Below are positions 1 through 4,858 of a stretch of 7,397 nucleotides of DNA, piece after piece. The position numbers and the translations under genes were made by a program. Location of the stretch: positions 1-7,397 of the forward strand of contig WALJ01000037.1 in NCBI GenBank assembly GCA_015522885.1, read 5' to 3'. Under the pieces are notes generated by a model. It was not told where the DNA came from. It searched no databases and saw only the letters and a list, made by a program, of their open reading frames with translations. Within the stretch, counting starts at the first letter, position 1; every line of letters starts with the position of its first letter. The DNA comes from Thermoplasmata archaeon (GTDB taxonomy: Archaea; Thermoplasmatota; Thermoplasmata; WALJ01).

Positions 1-276
1 AGCTTTTCTTACAATGACCCTGTCATCTATTCCCACTCCCGCATTCTTCCGTATCGTTCCGTCTATTCTTATTATGCCCTGACCGCTGTCCTCTGGGTAT
101 CCGGGCCAGCATATTGCAGAGGTCCTCTTCTCTCCTTCTATGATTACCACGTCTCCGGTGGTAAGTCCCATGGAATCGACCGTTTTCGGGTCTATACGGG
201 CTATCCCTCGCCCCACATCCCTTGAGCGGGCCTCCGCAACCTTCAGTTTTACACCTTCTTTTTTCATATCTTTCAT
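1..276 (-). CDS. CDC48/VAT-family AAA ATPase, N-terminal fragment (runs off left edge)
   Basis: The 92 visible codons encode the double-psi-barrel N-domain of archaeal CDC48 (VAT, p97 family), a hexameric ATP-driven unfoldase that delivers substrates to the proteasome or remodels complexes in the cytoplasm. Hallmarks are VAEARSRDVGRGIARID near residues 13-29, then GDVVIIEG, and WPGYPED with GIIRIDG and NAGVGIDD in the last half. This is the conserved substrate- and cofactor-binding module. The two AAA domains would lie left of the window and cannot be judged. I chose the ATG at 274-276 because GAGGTGA (281-287) sits just upstream; a second Met three codons later is less well placed. It lies downstream of hsp20 on the same strand after 66 bases that contain a candidate promoter. 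The family call rests on recognised motifs and is firm; the exact paralogue is not known. Confidence 0.93.
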   Translation of the reverse strand, partial: MKDMKKEGVKLKVAEARSRDVGRGIARIDPKTVDSMGLTTGDVVIIEGEKRTSAICWPGYPEDSGQGIIRIDGTIRKNAGVGIDDRVIVRKA

Positions 277-280
277 GTTA

Positions 281-331
281 TCACCTCATTATGAGCGCTC
301 ACAACAAAGATTGTCATCACTCATAAATAAA
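281..331 (-). promoter_or_regulatory. Candidate promoter and ribosome site of the CDC48-family gene
   Basis: Reading the minus strand, an AT-rich TATA-like element (TTTATTTAT, 323-331) is preceded by a TTTAAAA BRE-like stretch. About 26 bases downstream, transcription would begin near 301, at the edge of the perfect palindrome TGAGCGCTCA (292-301). GAGGTGA at 281-287 is the ribosome site. The ATPase gene could therefore be transcribed independently of hsp20. The palindrome at the inferred start site is a possible operator. The motif positions are read directly; their function is inferred. Confidence 0.5.
293..300. repeat. GAGCGCTC palindrome, copy 1 (of four)
   Basis: This is an 8-base perfect palindrome, extended here to TGAGCGCTCA (292-301). 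It is the only copy outside a coding region and sits at the inferred transcription start of the CDC48-family gene. The other copies are at 2254-2261, 4648-4655 and 6469-6476. Confidence 0.6.
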
Positions 332-342
332 TTTTAAAGGGT

Positions 343-861
343 TTATTCTACGTTTATCCTCCTTTTTTTCTCCCCCTTAGAGGGGACTTTCTTTGGCAGC
401 ACTATCTCCAGCACACCGTTCTTCATTCTGGCTTTCACCGAATCGGGCCGAATCTCTTCCGGAAGCGGTATATGTCTGTAGAATGAGGTGTAGGCCCTTT
501 CTTTCCTGTAATAACCTTCATTCTCGCCTTCCGTACTCTGTTCCGCTTCTCCGGATATCTCCAGACTGTTCTCATCCACTTTCACTTCAACGTTCTCTTT
601 CGGAATCCCCGGCATCTCAGCACTTACCACTATCTCGTTCTTTCTATCGATTATGTCCGCATATGGCATTCTCATTCCCATTTCACCCTGCTGCATGTCT
701 CTGTAACGACCGTATACCGGATAGCCCCAGAACAGGCTCTCTATCTCGTTCCTCAGGTCATCGAATGTTCTGTCTATCGATTCGAAGAGGCTGAACGGAT
801 GCTCTTCGCCCATTTTTACCGGCTTGTTTTCCTTTTTGTCGTCTTTTCTGAGGATCTTCAT
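343..861 (-). CDS. Small heat shock protein, Hsp20/alpha-crystallin family
   Basis: This 172-aa protein is an ATP-independent holdase that forms oligomers and keeps unfolding proteins soluble in the cytoplasm. A charged N-terminal region (about 1-65, with the FESIDRTFDDLRNEIESLF segment) leads into the alpha-crystallin domain, about 67-157. That domain shows VVSAEMPGIPKENVEVKV, LEISGEAE, the YRKERAYTSFYRHIPLP strand pair and the diagnostic NGVLEIVLPK (148-157). The C-terminal I-x-V motif (INV, 169-171), which docks into neighbouring dimers in this family, is present. Length is typical of archaeal Hsp20. A near-perfect ribosome site, GGAGGTGAT (866-874), fixes the start. The gene lies just upstream of a CDC48-family unfoldase on the same strand, so the pair suits a protein quality-control locus. 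No atypical residues were seen. Confidence 0.96.
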   Translation of the reverse strand: MKILRKDDKKENKPVKMGEEHPFSLFESIDRTFDDLRNEIESLFWGYPVYGRYRDMQQGEMGMRMPYADIIDRKNEIVVSAEMPGIPKENVEVKVDENSLEISGEAEQSTEGENEGYYRKERAYTSFYRHIPLPEEIRPDSVKARMKNGVLEIVLPKKVPSKGEKKRRINVE

Positions 862-865
862 TTAC

Positions 866-920
866 ATCACCTCCGTGAGGTTTTGCATTAATACATCTGT
901 TTGCCCTTCTATATAAAGTT
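866..920 (-). promoter_or_regulatory. hsp20 promoter and ribosome site
   Basis: On the minus strand a strong TATA box (TTTATATA, 910-917) is preceded by the purine-rich GAAAAC, which matches an archaeal BRE. The inferred start is near 888, giving a leader of roughly 27 bases ending in the ribosome site GGAGGTGAT (866-874). I could not confidently recognise a heat-shock repressor (Phr-type) operator. Confidence 0.65.
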
Positions 921-960
921 TTCGTTCAATCGTGAAAACACCCGTTCCCGGCCCAGCAAA

Positions 961-970
961 CTTTTATATC
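961..970 (+). promoter_or_regulatory. TATA box of the 66-aa membrane protein gene (leaderless type)
   Basis: CTTTTATATC is centred about 26 bases before the ATG at 993. That is the archaeal TATA-to-start distance, so the transcript should begin at or next to the start codon. No ribosome site precedes the ATG, which fits a leaderless mRNA. Confidence 0.6.
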
Positions 971-992
971 GGTGCTCTCTCTCCGCAATCCA

Positions 993-1193
993 ATGGACGA
1001 AGAAGAGAATATTATACAGTCAATCGCTCGATGGTTCTATCTGATAGTGCTGTTTCTAGGCATAGCTTTCTATCTGTCATGGTCTTCGATGTACAATGCA
1101 TGGACGGATGTCGGAGTATATGCCATAACTATCATAATGGTGTCTTTCGGACTCGGGGGAACACTTCTTTACTCGAAAAAAAATGAGGAGTAA
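993..1193 (+). CDS. Small two-helix membrane protein, unknown function (66 aa)
   Basis: I do not recognise a family. The protein has a short acidic N-terminus (MDEEENI), a first hydrophobic helix at about 14-33 (WFYLIVLFLGIAFYLSW), a short polar turn (NAWTD), a second helix at about 40-60, and the charged tail SKKNEE. Both ends would lie on the same side of the membrane. I chose the ATG at 993 rather than an in-frame Met seven codons earlier, because the TATA box at 961-970 places the transcript start at about 992 and the upstream Met would then not be transcribed. The gene is divergent from hsp20 and converges on the FtsZ-like gene with only five bases between stop codons. Proximity to a division-type GTPase hints at a membrane partner, but nothing in the sequence demonstrates it. 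Confidence 0.72.
   Translation: MDEEENIIQSIARWFYLIVLFLGIAFYLSWSSMYNAWTDVGVYAITIIMVSFGLGGTLLYSKKNEE
1176..1183 (-). terminator. Oligo-T terminator of the RHH/FtsZ-like operon
   Basis: The minus strand has eight consecutive T residues starting about 16 bases after the FtsZ-like stop codon. Archaeal RNA polymerase terminates at such U-tracts without needing a hairpin. The tract lies inside the last codons (AAA-rich, SKKN) of the convergent 66-aa gene, so the two transcripts would overlap at their 3' ends. Confidence 0.55.
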
Positions 1194-1198
1194 GGGAG

Positions 1199-2116
1199 TT
1201 AGTTGCCTATATTCAGGCTGTTTTCAGGCTGCGGAGGCCCCGCATCTTTTTGATTCTGTACATCCTTTGCTTTCATCAGAGATTCGTTCTTTCTGGCTGT
1301 AATCGGATTGCCGGGGGGCGACATAGGGGCATAGGAGCTGACTATCTCCGGAGAATGCATCGGTTCTTCATATGCTACGGATATCCTTTCCATGACATCT
1401 CTGGCTATCTCGTTTATAACCGTCTTCATGCTTTCGTCCTGTATTTCCCTTATCTTTCGAAAGATTATCCTGTCGAGAGTTTCGAAGGCCTTGTTTATGC
1501 TCAGCCCTTTCATCCTTTCATCCTTTACGAGCATGTCGTTGTCCAGCGGAGCTATGACTGCACCGGTCATCTCGAGCTTTTTCATGATTCTCTTTGCAAG
1601 GGCTCTCCTTCCGGTTTCTGTACTAAAGGGCATTATCGGTATGGCTATGACCAGTTTTCTCTTCTCAACACCGATTTTGCTCATCTCGACCAGAAGTTCG
1701 GAGCCGGTTCCGCCGCCCAGTCCTCCTACGAGTACCAGTACGGGGTAGGGATTGACCAGCACTTCAAGGCTCTCTCTGGCGGCATCTATCATCTTTCTTG
1801 CAATCTCTGTTCTTCCGTGAGCGCCTTGCGGATGTTCGAAGAGGTTCTTCCCTATAAGCACCCTCTTATCGACATCTTTAAGAAGCTCCAGTACTGTCTC
1901 GTCGGAGTTGATCGCTATGGTCTCCACATTCTTCATCGACTTCAGTCCCATCTCGTACAGCCTTTGGAGGCTGTTCCCTCCGGCTCCACCTGCTCCGATG
2001 ACCGCCACGGTCTTCGTCTTGGTCACCTCTCCGTATATACCGGAGTCCAGTATCCGGTGTACCTCTCTCAGAAGGGCTTCCTTCTCGTTTTTTTCCGTTT
2101 CTTCGTTTTTTTCCAT
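1199..2116 (-). CDS. FtsZ/tubulin-superfamily GTPase lacking the C-terminal domain
   Basis: This 305-aa cytoplasmic GTP-binding protein belongs to the FtsZ family, whose members polymerise at division or other cytoskeletal sites. Visible elements in order: a charged N-terminal extension (1-34), T1 loop IGAGGAGGNS (40-49), the tubulin signature GGLGGGTGS (131-139), the PFSTETGRR loop (163-171), the T6-like DND (192-194) and the H7-like helix (207-225). The T7 position reads N-E-I-A-R-D (235-240) instead of NxDxxD, so its first acidic residue is replaced by Ile. After about residue 248 there is no C-terminal domain, only a Pro/Asn/Lys-rich, probably disordered tail. The start is set by GAGGTGA (2121-2127). 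The gene is second in an operon after an RHH regulator, 32 bases apart. The superfamily call is firm. The truncation looks genuine, because a convergent gene begins five bases after the stop. Confidence 0.9.
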   Translation of the reverse strand: MEKNEETEKNEKEALLREVHRILDSGIYGEVTKTKTVAVIGAGGAGGNSLQRLYEMGLKSMKNVETIAINSDETVLELLKDVDKRVLIGKNLFEHPQGAHGRTEIARKMIDAARESLEVLVNPYPVLVLVGGLGGGTGSELLVEMSKIGVEKRKLVIAIPIMPFSTETGRRALAKRIMKKLEMTGAVIAPLDNDMLVKDERMKGLSINKAFETLDRIIFRKIREIQDESMKTVINEIARDVMERISVAYEEPMHSPEIVSSYAPMSPPGNPITARKNESLMKAKDVQNQKDAGPPQPENSLNIGN

Positions 2117-2148
2117 TTTTTCACCTCGGGCTAGGAGTTGAGTGCATC

Positions 2149-2568
2149 CTATTCACGGACAATTTTTGCCATTTCAGAGGCTTTTTTACCCTTTTTCTCC
2201 AGATTTAGGAGGAATAGTTCGGCATCTTCGGCGGTTTTTCCGGTAAATTTCGAGAGCGCTCCGTATATCCAGTCAGCAGCTCTTGAAGAAAGTTCGTCGG
2301 ATATCGCATCGGGTCTTACATATCCCTGCTGTACCATGTACTTCATGGAGATGGCGGCCATGTACGGCAGCTCTATCTGTATCTTCTCTTCCTGAACGAT
2401 TGGAGAAACAAGGGTGGACAGCTTTCTTCTCTCGATGTATTCTTCTACTGCCATCCTCACGAATTCCGAGCGGTTTCTGAAACCCAATGCCTCTAAAAAA
2501 GTATCCATTCGTGTGAGCGTTTCTTCCGGCAGTCTTACCGTAATCCTTTCGTTTATTTTTTCCACCAT
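2149..2568 (-). CDS. Ribbon-helix-helix (CopG/Arc-type) transcriptional regulator
   Basis: A dimeric DNA-binding protein. The RHH fold is clear in the first 50 residues: a beta strand (NERITVRLPEE), helix A (TLTRMDTFLEALG) and helix B (NRSEFVRMAVEEYIERRK). It is followed by an unrecognised, mostly helical region of about 85 residues (YMAAISMKYMVQQGY, then a charged C-terminus). I chose the ATG at 2566-2568 (139 aa) because GAGG lies six bases upstream and the RHH strand follows at once. An in-frame ATG at 2637 would add 23 Gln/Lys/Arg-rich residues and has no ribosome site. In haloarchaea a short RHH protein (CdrS) controls cell division genes and lies beside ftsZ2, so by analogy this one probably regulates the FtsZ-like gene that follows it. 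That role is inferred from context. Confidence 0.88.
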   Translation of the reverse strand: MVEKINERITVRLPEETLTRMDTFLEALGFRNRSEFVRMAVEEYIERRKLSTLVSPIVQEEKIQIELPYMAAISMKYMVQQGYVRPDAISDELSSRAADWIYGALSKFTGKTAEDAELFLLNLEKKGKKASEMAKIVRE

Positions 2569-2690
2569 TTTCTGCCTCTTTCTGTGTTTTTTTGGCTTTA
2601 AGAGGTTTCTCTCGAACTGTTGTCCTTGATTCTGCATCTGTAGGACATTTTTAGGGCATATCTTTTTTTGTGTCCGTTAGGTACTTCCGA

Positions 2691-2720
2691 GATATACACA
2701 AAGGGTATATAACATTTTTG
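2691..2720 (-). promoter_or_regulatory. Candidate promoter of the RHH/FtsZ-like operon
   Basis: On the minus strand TTATATA (2706-2712) is preceded by the purine-rich CAAAAATG, a BRE-like context, and predicts a start near 2683. A second TATA-like sequence, GTGTATATC, overlaps 2692-2700 and would start near 2669. Either gives a leader of about 100 bases if translation begins at 2568. The leader contains a possible 16-codon ORF starting at 2648, which I would not count as a gene. Confidence 0.5.
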
Positions 2721-2721
2721 A

Positions 2722-2741
2722 TGTCATATTTCTGTATGACA
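2722..2741. promoter_or_regulatory. Perfect inverted repeat upstream of the RHH operon promoter (candidate operator)
   Basis: TGTCATA (2722-2728) and TATGACA (2735-2741) are perfect 7-base inverted repeats separated by six bases. They lie immediately upstream of the BRE/TATA element. RHH proteins bind short palindromic operators as dimers or tetramers, so this could be an autoregulatory or activator site. The symmetry is read directly; who binds it is inferred. Confidence 0.45.
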
Positions 2742-2775
2742 AGAAATAAATATCTTCAAAAGCCTCCCAAAAATC

Positions 2776-2815
2776 GGATTGACCTAATTTATATCGGAAA
2801 ATGATACGTCAATCC
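2776..2815. repeat. 8-base inverted repeat at the end of the transposase remnant
   Basis: GGATTGAC (2776-2783) and GTCAATCC (2808-2815) form a perfect inverted repeat around a 24-base AT-rich spacer. The right arm contains the stop codon of the transposase remnant. It could fold as a hairpin and act as a transcript end, or be a leftover of an element boundary. I cannot choose between these. Confidence 0.4.
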
Positions 2816-3045
2816 TGCCATGTCCACAAACGGCTCGTTAATCCTTCCATCATTACAGGTGAGGTGTTTCTCTCGAATTCGTTCATGAAATGCCGGTAGA
2901 ATTGGAAAATATGCAGATATGCTTGCAATCTCGACAAACCACATATAGCAGTGATTGCGGTTGCTGATGTCCTCCTCTGTTCTTGCCACTCTTCTTTCAG
3001 GTAGTGTCGGCGACTATAGCGACTATAAACTAACGAAGTCTCTGA
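2809..3045 (-). pseudogene. Transposase C-terminal remnant (decayed insertion sequence)
   Basis: Between an in-frame stop at 3046-3048 and a TGA at 2809-2811 lie 78 codons with no good start. The translation contains RYSRRHYLKEEW, LHIFQFYRHFMNEFE and the closing SPVMMEGLTSRLWTWQD. The pattern FYxNF...TPAMxAGLTDRxWTWxD ends many archaeal DDE transposases, with the Tyr/Phe-rich helix carrying the final acidic residue. The match is by recalled family pattern, not by alignment. Upstream sequence in any minus frame gives no further transposase, and the next intact gene ends at 3086, so only the final part survives. The terminal stop falls directly after WTWQD, where intact copies usually continue a few residues. 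The exact IS family is not determined. Confidence 0.5.
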
Positions 3046-3050
3046 CTATA
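3010..3050. repeat. Short direct repeats, GCGACTATA twice in tandem plus a third GACTATA
   Basis: GCGACTATA occurs at 3010-3018 and 3019-3027 back to back, and GACTATA again at 3044-3050. They fall in the decayed transposase stretch between two operons. This is too short and irregular for a CRISPR. It may be replication slippage or a protein-binding cluster. Confidence 0.6.
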
Positions 3051-3085
3051 ACTGTGACATATGTCTATGTATAACCCACAGCCCC

Positions 3086-3370
3086 TCATTGAAATATCAG
3101 GCCCATTCCCGAAGCCGCATCTTCTTCCTGTTCCTTGATTTTTTTGTATATCTCTTCGGAATTTTCGGGAATCTCAGCAAAATCAAAGGCTTTTTTCGCC
3201 TCTTCCACAGCCTCGTCGGAGCCCTCTATGAGGACATAGGTATGCTCATCCAGTCCCAGCCCTTCTCCATCTCTTACCGTTATACTCTGCCTGCTTATTA
3301 CGTCTATCTTCAGTGCCTCGTCTATCCTGCTCTTCGCCTCTTTTTTCACTCTGAATACCGCATAAGTCAT
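3086..3370 (-). CDS. Conserved-looking hypothetical protein, 94 aa
   Basis: I do not recognise the family. The protein begins MTYAVFRVKKEAKSRIDEAL and looks like a small alpha/beta protein: a first strand (YAVFRV), a helix, a strand pair (QSITVRDGE ... TYVLIEGSD), the helix EAVEEAKKAF, then an acidic helical tail (about 65-88) ending GMGLIFQ. The beta-alpha-beta order suggests a ferredoxin-like or ACT-like fold, but this is inference from pattern only. The start codon overlaps the stop of the EF-Tu-like gene as ATGA (3367-3370), and GGTGATC (3373-3379) serves as ribosome site, so the two are probably translationally coupled. It is the last gene of the three-gene operon. Coupling to a translation-factor-like protein suggests a shared task, but no direct motif supports that. 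Confidence 0.82.
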   Translation of the reverse strand: MTYAVFRVKKEAKSRIDEALKIDVISRQSITVRDGEGLGLDEHTYVLIEGSDEAVEEAKKAFDFAEIPENSEEIYKKIKEQEEDAASGMGLIFQ

Positions 3371-4281
3371 TCGATCACCTTTAACTCTGTTTTTCCTATG
3401 ATTCTCGGCATGGAATCCGCTTGTATTAAAAGAATTTCGTCATCTTCAGCATACGCAATGTCCTTCTCTAATTCTATCGTCCTTTGGTCGAGCATTTTTC
3501 CGGGTACGAACTGGGTTCCCGAAGAGAGGTGCAGTACTGTTCCTTCGGAGAGTTTGCCTTTCCAGAATGGCGTGAATTCCGGTTCTATCTCGAATTTGTT
3601 GCCGGTTTTCATGCTCCCCGGTTCTGCAAGCCATATCCCTCTGTCAAGCTCCTCCGGTTTTATTCCTTTCAGTGCGAGACCGACCCTTGAGCCGACTCCC
3701 GCTGAATTAACATCTCTGTCATGGACCTGTATGCTGCGCACCTGTACCGTCCTGTCTGTCGGATATATTCGGAGTTCCTGATGAACGGAAACTTCACCGC
3801 TCATAACCGTGCCGAGAATCACGGTCCCGACACCTTTCACTGGAAAGAAATGGTCCACAGGTATCGATGTCTCCCCTTCTTTCTTCTTTATTTCGATCGA
3901 TGTAAGCCTTTCCCTTATTTCTATCGGGTCATCGGTGAAGCGATAGTTTTCCAGAGCGGTCCCTTTGATGAAGGGTGCAATCTGCTCCGGTTGAATGTAA
4001 TGCCTGAGAACGAATATACCCTGTTTTATTTCCCTCAAATCTAGGCCTATGACCTGTTCCCCGAAATAGCGGTCTATGTTATCAACGACGAAAAGAGCCC
4101 CGTGCGAGAGGTTGAGAGAATAGAGAAGCGGCTGAATTCTTTCGGGATATCTGTGGGGGTGTATGAAGCTTATATCCCCTTCCCGACCCTTGTAATTATA
4201 TAACTCTATATCGCTTACGGTGCCCTTCTTCCCTATCTTCGCAGCGATTTCCGGATTTCCGAGACTCGCTATGTTCACCAT
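3367..4281 (-). CDS. EF-Tu/SelB-like translation factor homologue with degenerate GTP-binding domain
   Basis: This 304-aa protein is related to translational GTPases of the EF-Tu/SelB/aIF2-gamma type. The beta-barrel domain II is clear at about 140-205 (VDHFFPVKGVGTVILGTVMSGEV, then VRSIQVHD and AGVGSRVGLALKGI), and a domain III-like barrel fills the C-terminus to about 300. The N-terminal 125 residues follow a G-domain outline (GALFVVDNID matches the strand VVDATD of EF-Tu), but the GTP-binding signatures are gone. No GxxxxGK[ST] is seen (GNPEIAAKIGKKGT instead), the DxxG position reads IHPHRYPE, and NKxD is absent. It probably does not hydrolyse GTP and may bind a ribosomal, RNA or protein partner passively. 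It is the middle gene of the operon, four bases after the 128-aa gene. The family relation is confident; the role is unknown. Confidence 0.85.
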   Translation of the reverse strand: MVNIASLGNPEIAAKIGKKGTVSDIELYNYKGREGDISFIHPHRYPERIQPLLYSLNLSHGALFVVDNIDRYFGEQVIGLDLREIKQGIFVLRHYIQPEQIAPFIKGTALENYRFTDDPIEIRERLTSIEIKKKEGETSIPVDHFFPVKGVGTVILGTVMSGEVSVHQELRIYPTDRTVQVRSIQVHDRDVNSAGVGSRVGLALKGIKPEELDRGIWLAEPGSMKTGNKFEIEPEFTPFWKGKLSEGTVLHLSSGTQFVPGKMLDQRTIELEKDIAYAEDDEILLIQADSMPRIIGKTELKVIE

Positions 4282-4285
4282 GTTT

Positions 4286-4672
4286 TCACTTTGATGATGA
4301 AAATCTCAGCATGATGTCGGTCTTCAGCGTATACGGCAGTCCCTCTTTTTTTATTATTTTCTCCAGTTTTTGAGCTACCTCGGGAATCGTCGGGTTTCTG
4401 GATGTATTATATATGTAGAATTCCACATAATCCTGTCTTATGGGAAATACCAGTTTCGTAGCATTCTGCTTCAGATATCCCTCCGGTTTCTTGTTCTTTT
4501 TAATCTCCTTCATGTCTCTTTCCAGCCACACTTCCACAAGAGCAGGGTCCTCGGGCATCTGTCCGGTTTCCTGAAGAAAGGTTCTGAAAAGTTCGGGGTA
4601 TATCCCTGCAAGGTCTCTGTACTGCACATCTTTGTCAAAGATAAAGTGAGCGCTCCGCGCCTTTGTCATCAT
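4286..4672 (-). CDS. Hypothetical protein, 128 aa, first gene of the EF-Tu-like operon
   Basis: I do not recognise this protein. It is soluble, with no signal peptide or membrane helix. The first half is mixed and partly acidic (AHFIFDKDVQYRDLAG, LVEVWLERDMKEIKK). The second half has beta-like segments (ATKLVFPIRQDYVEFYIYN) and a helix (TIPEVAQKLEKIIKKEG), closing with TDIMLRFSSSK. The start is set by a TATA box 26 bases upstream, so the mRNA would be leaderless and begin at the ATG at 4672; the next codon is also ATG, leaving a one-residue ambiguity. The stop lies four bases before the EF-Tu-like start, so the genes are surely co-transcribed. A role with that factor is inferred from this arrangement alone. 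Confidence 0.82.
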   Translation of the reverse strand: MMTKARSAHFIFDKDVQYRDLAGIYPELFRTFLQETGQMPEDPALVEVWLERDMKEIKKNKKPEGYLKQNATKLVFPIRQDYVEFYIYNTSRNPTIPEVAQKLEKIIKKEGLPYTLKTDIMLRFSSSK

Positions 4673-4693
4673 ACATATCCCATGAGTAAGGAG

Positions 4694-4702
4694 TTATTTA
4701 TA
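4694..4702 (-). promoter_or_regulatory. TATA box of the EF-Tu-like operon (leaderless type)
   Basis: The minus strand reads GC-TATAAATAA-CTC, centred about 26 bases before the ATG at 4672. Transcription should start at the start codon itself. Only a weak GGGAT lies before the ATG, so leaderless initiation fits better than ribosome-site initiation. Confidence 0.62.
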
Positions 4703-4858
4703 GCTACCGACATAACGGGCTCTGGGACAGAATTATCCTACACCCCTTACACTGATATTGTGAAGCGCGCCGATGGCAAACACAGTCATCTCTCTTCTGA
4801 GGAAAGAGGAATTTTGTCTCGGAGTCCCTTATTTCACGCAAATGCAGGCACTCTTTTT

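Noticed and set aside
393..794. Plus-strand open frame of 133 codons opposite hsp20
   Set aside because: It is a shadow of the alpha-crystallin gene, Ser/Arg/Cys-rich with no recognisable motif.
932..1186. Plus-strand 84-codon frame overlapping the 66-aa gene
   Set aside because: It starts upstream of the TATA box that drives the 66-aa gene and lacks the two clear membrane helices seen in the chosen frame.
1250..2134. Long plus-strand open frame of 294 codons opposite the FtsZ-like gene
   Set aside because: It is rich in Tyr, His, Leu, Ser and Cys with no domain pattern, and lies wholly opposite a gene with clear FtsZ motifs. It is a shadow frame.
2776..2815. 8-base inverted repeat as insertion-sequence terminal repeats
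   Set aside because: Both arms lie at the same end of the transposase remnant, only 24 bases apart, so they cannot be the two ends of an element.
2789..2989. Minus-strand 66-codon ATG frame in the intergenic gap
   Set aside because: The adjacent frame of the same strand carries the transposase-like ending, so this one is out of frame with the only recognisable coding signal. It has no ribosome site.
3010..3050. GACTATA repeats as a possible CRISPR
   Set aside because: The units are 7 to 9 bases with irregular or no spacers and no cas gene is nearby.
3089..3781. Plus-strand open frame of 230 codons opposite the EF-Tu-like and 94-aa genes
   Set aside because: It spans two well-supported minus-strand genes and their ATGA overlap, has no promoter or ribosome site, and its composition is typical of an antisense frame.
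4673..4858. Possible small gene or RNA between the pth2 and EF-Tu-like operons
   Set aside because: No frame shows a start with ribosome site and a plausible protein. Apart from the operon promoter I see no stable structure or RNA motif.
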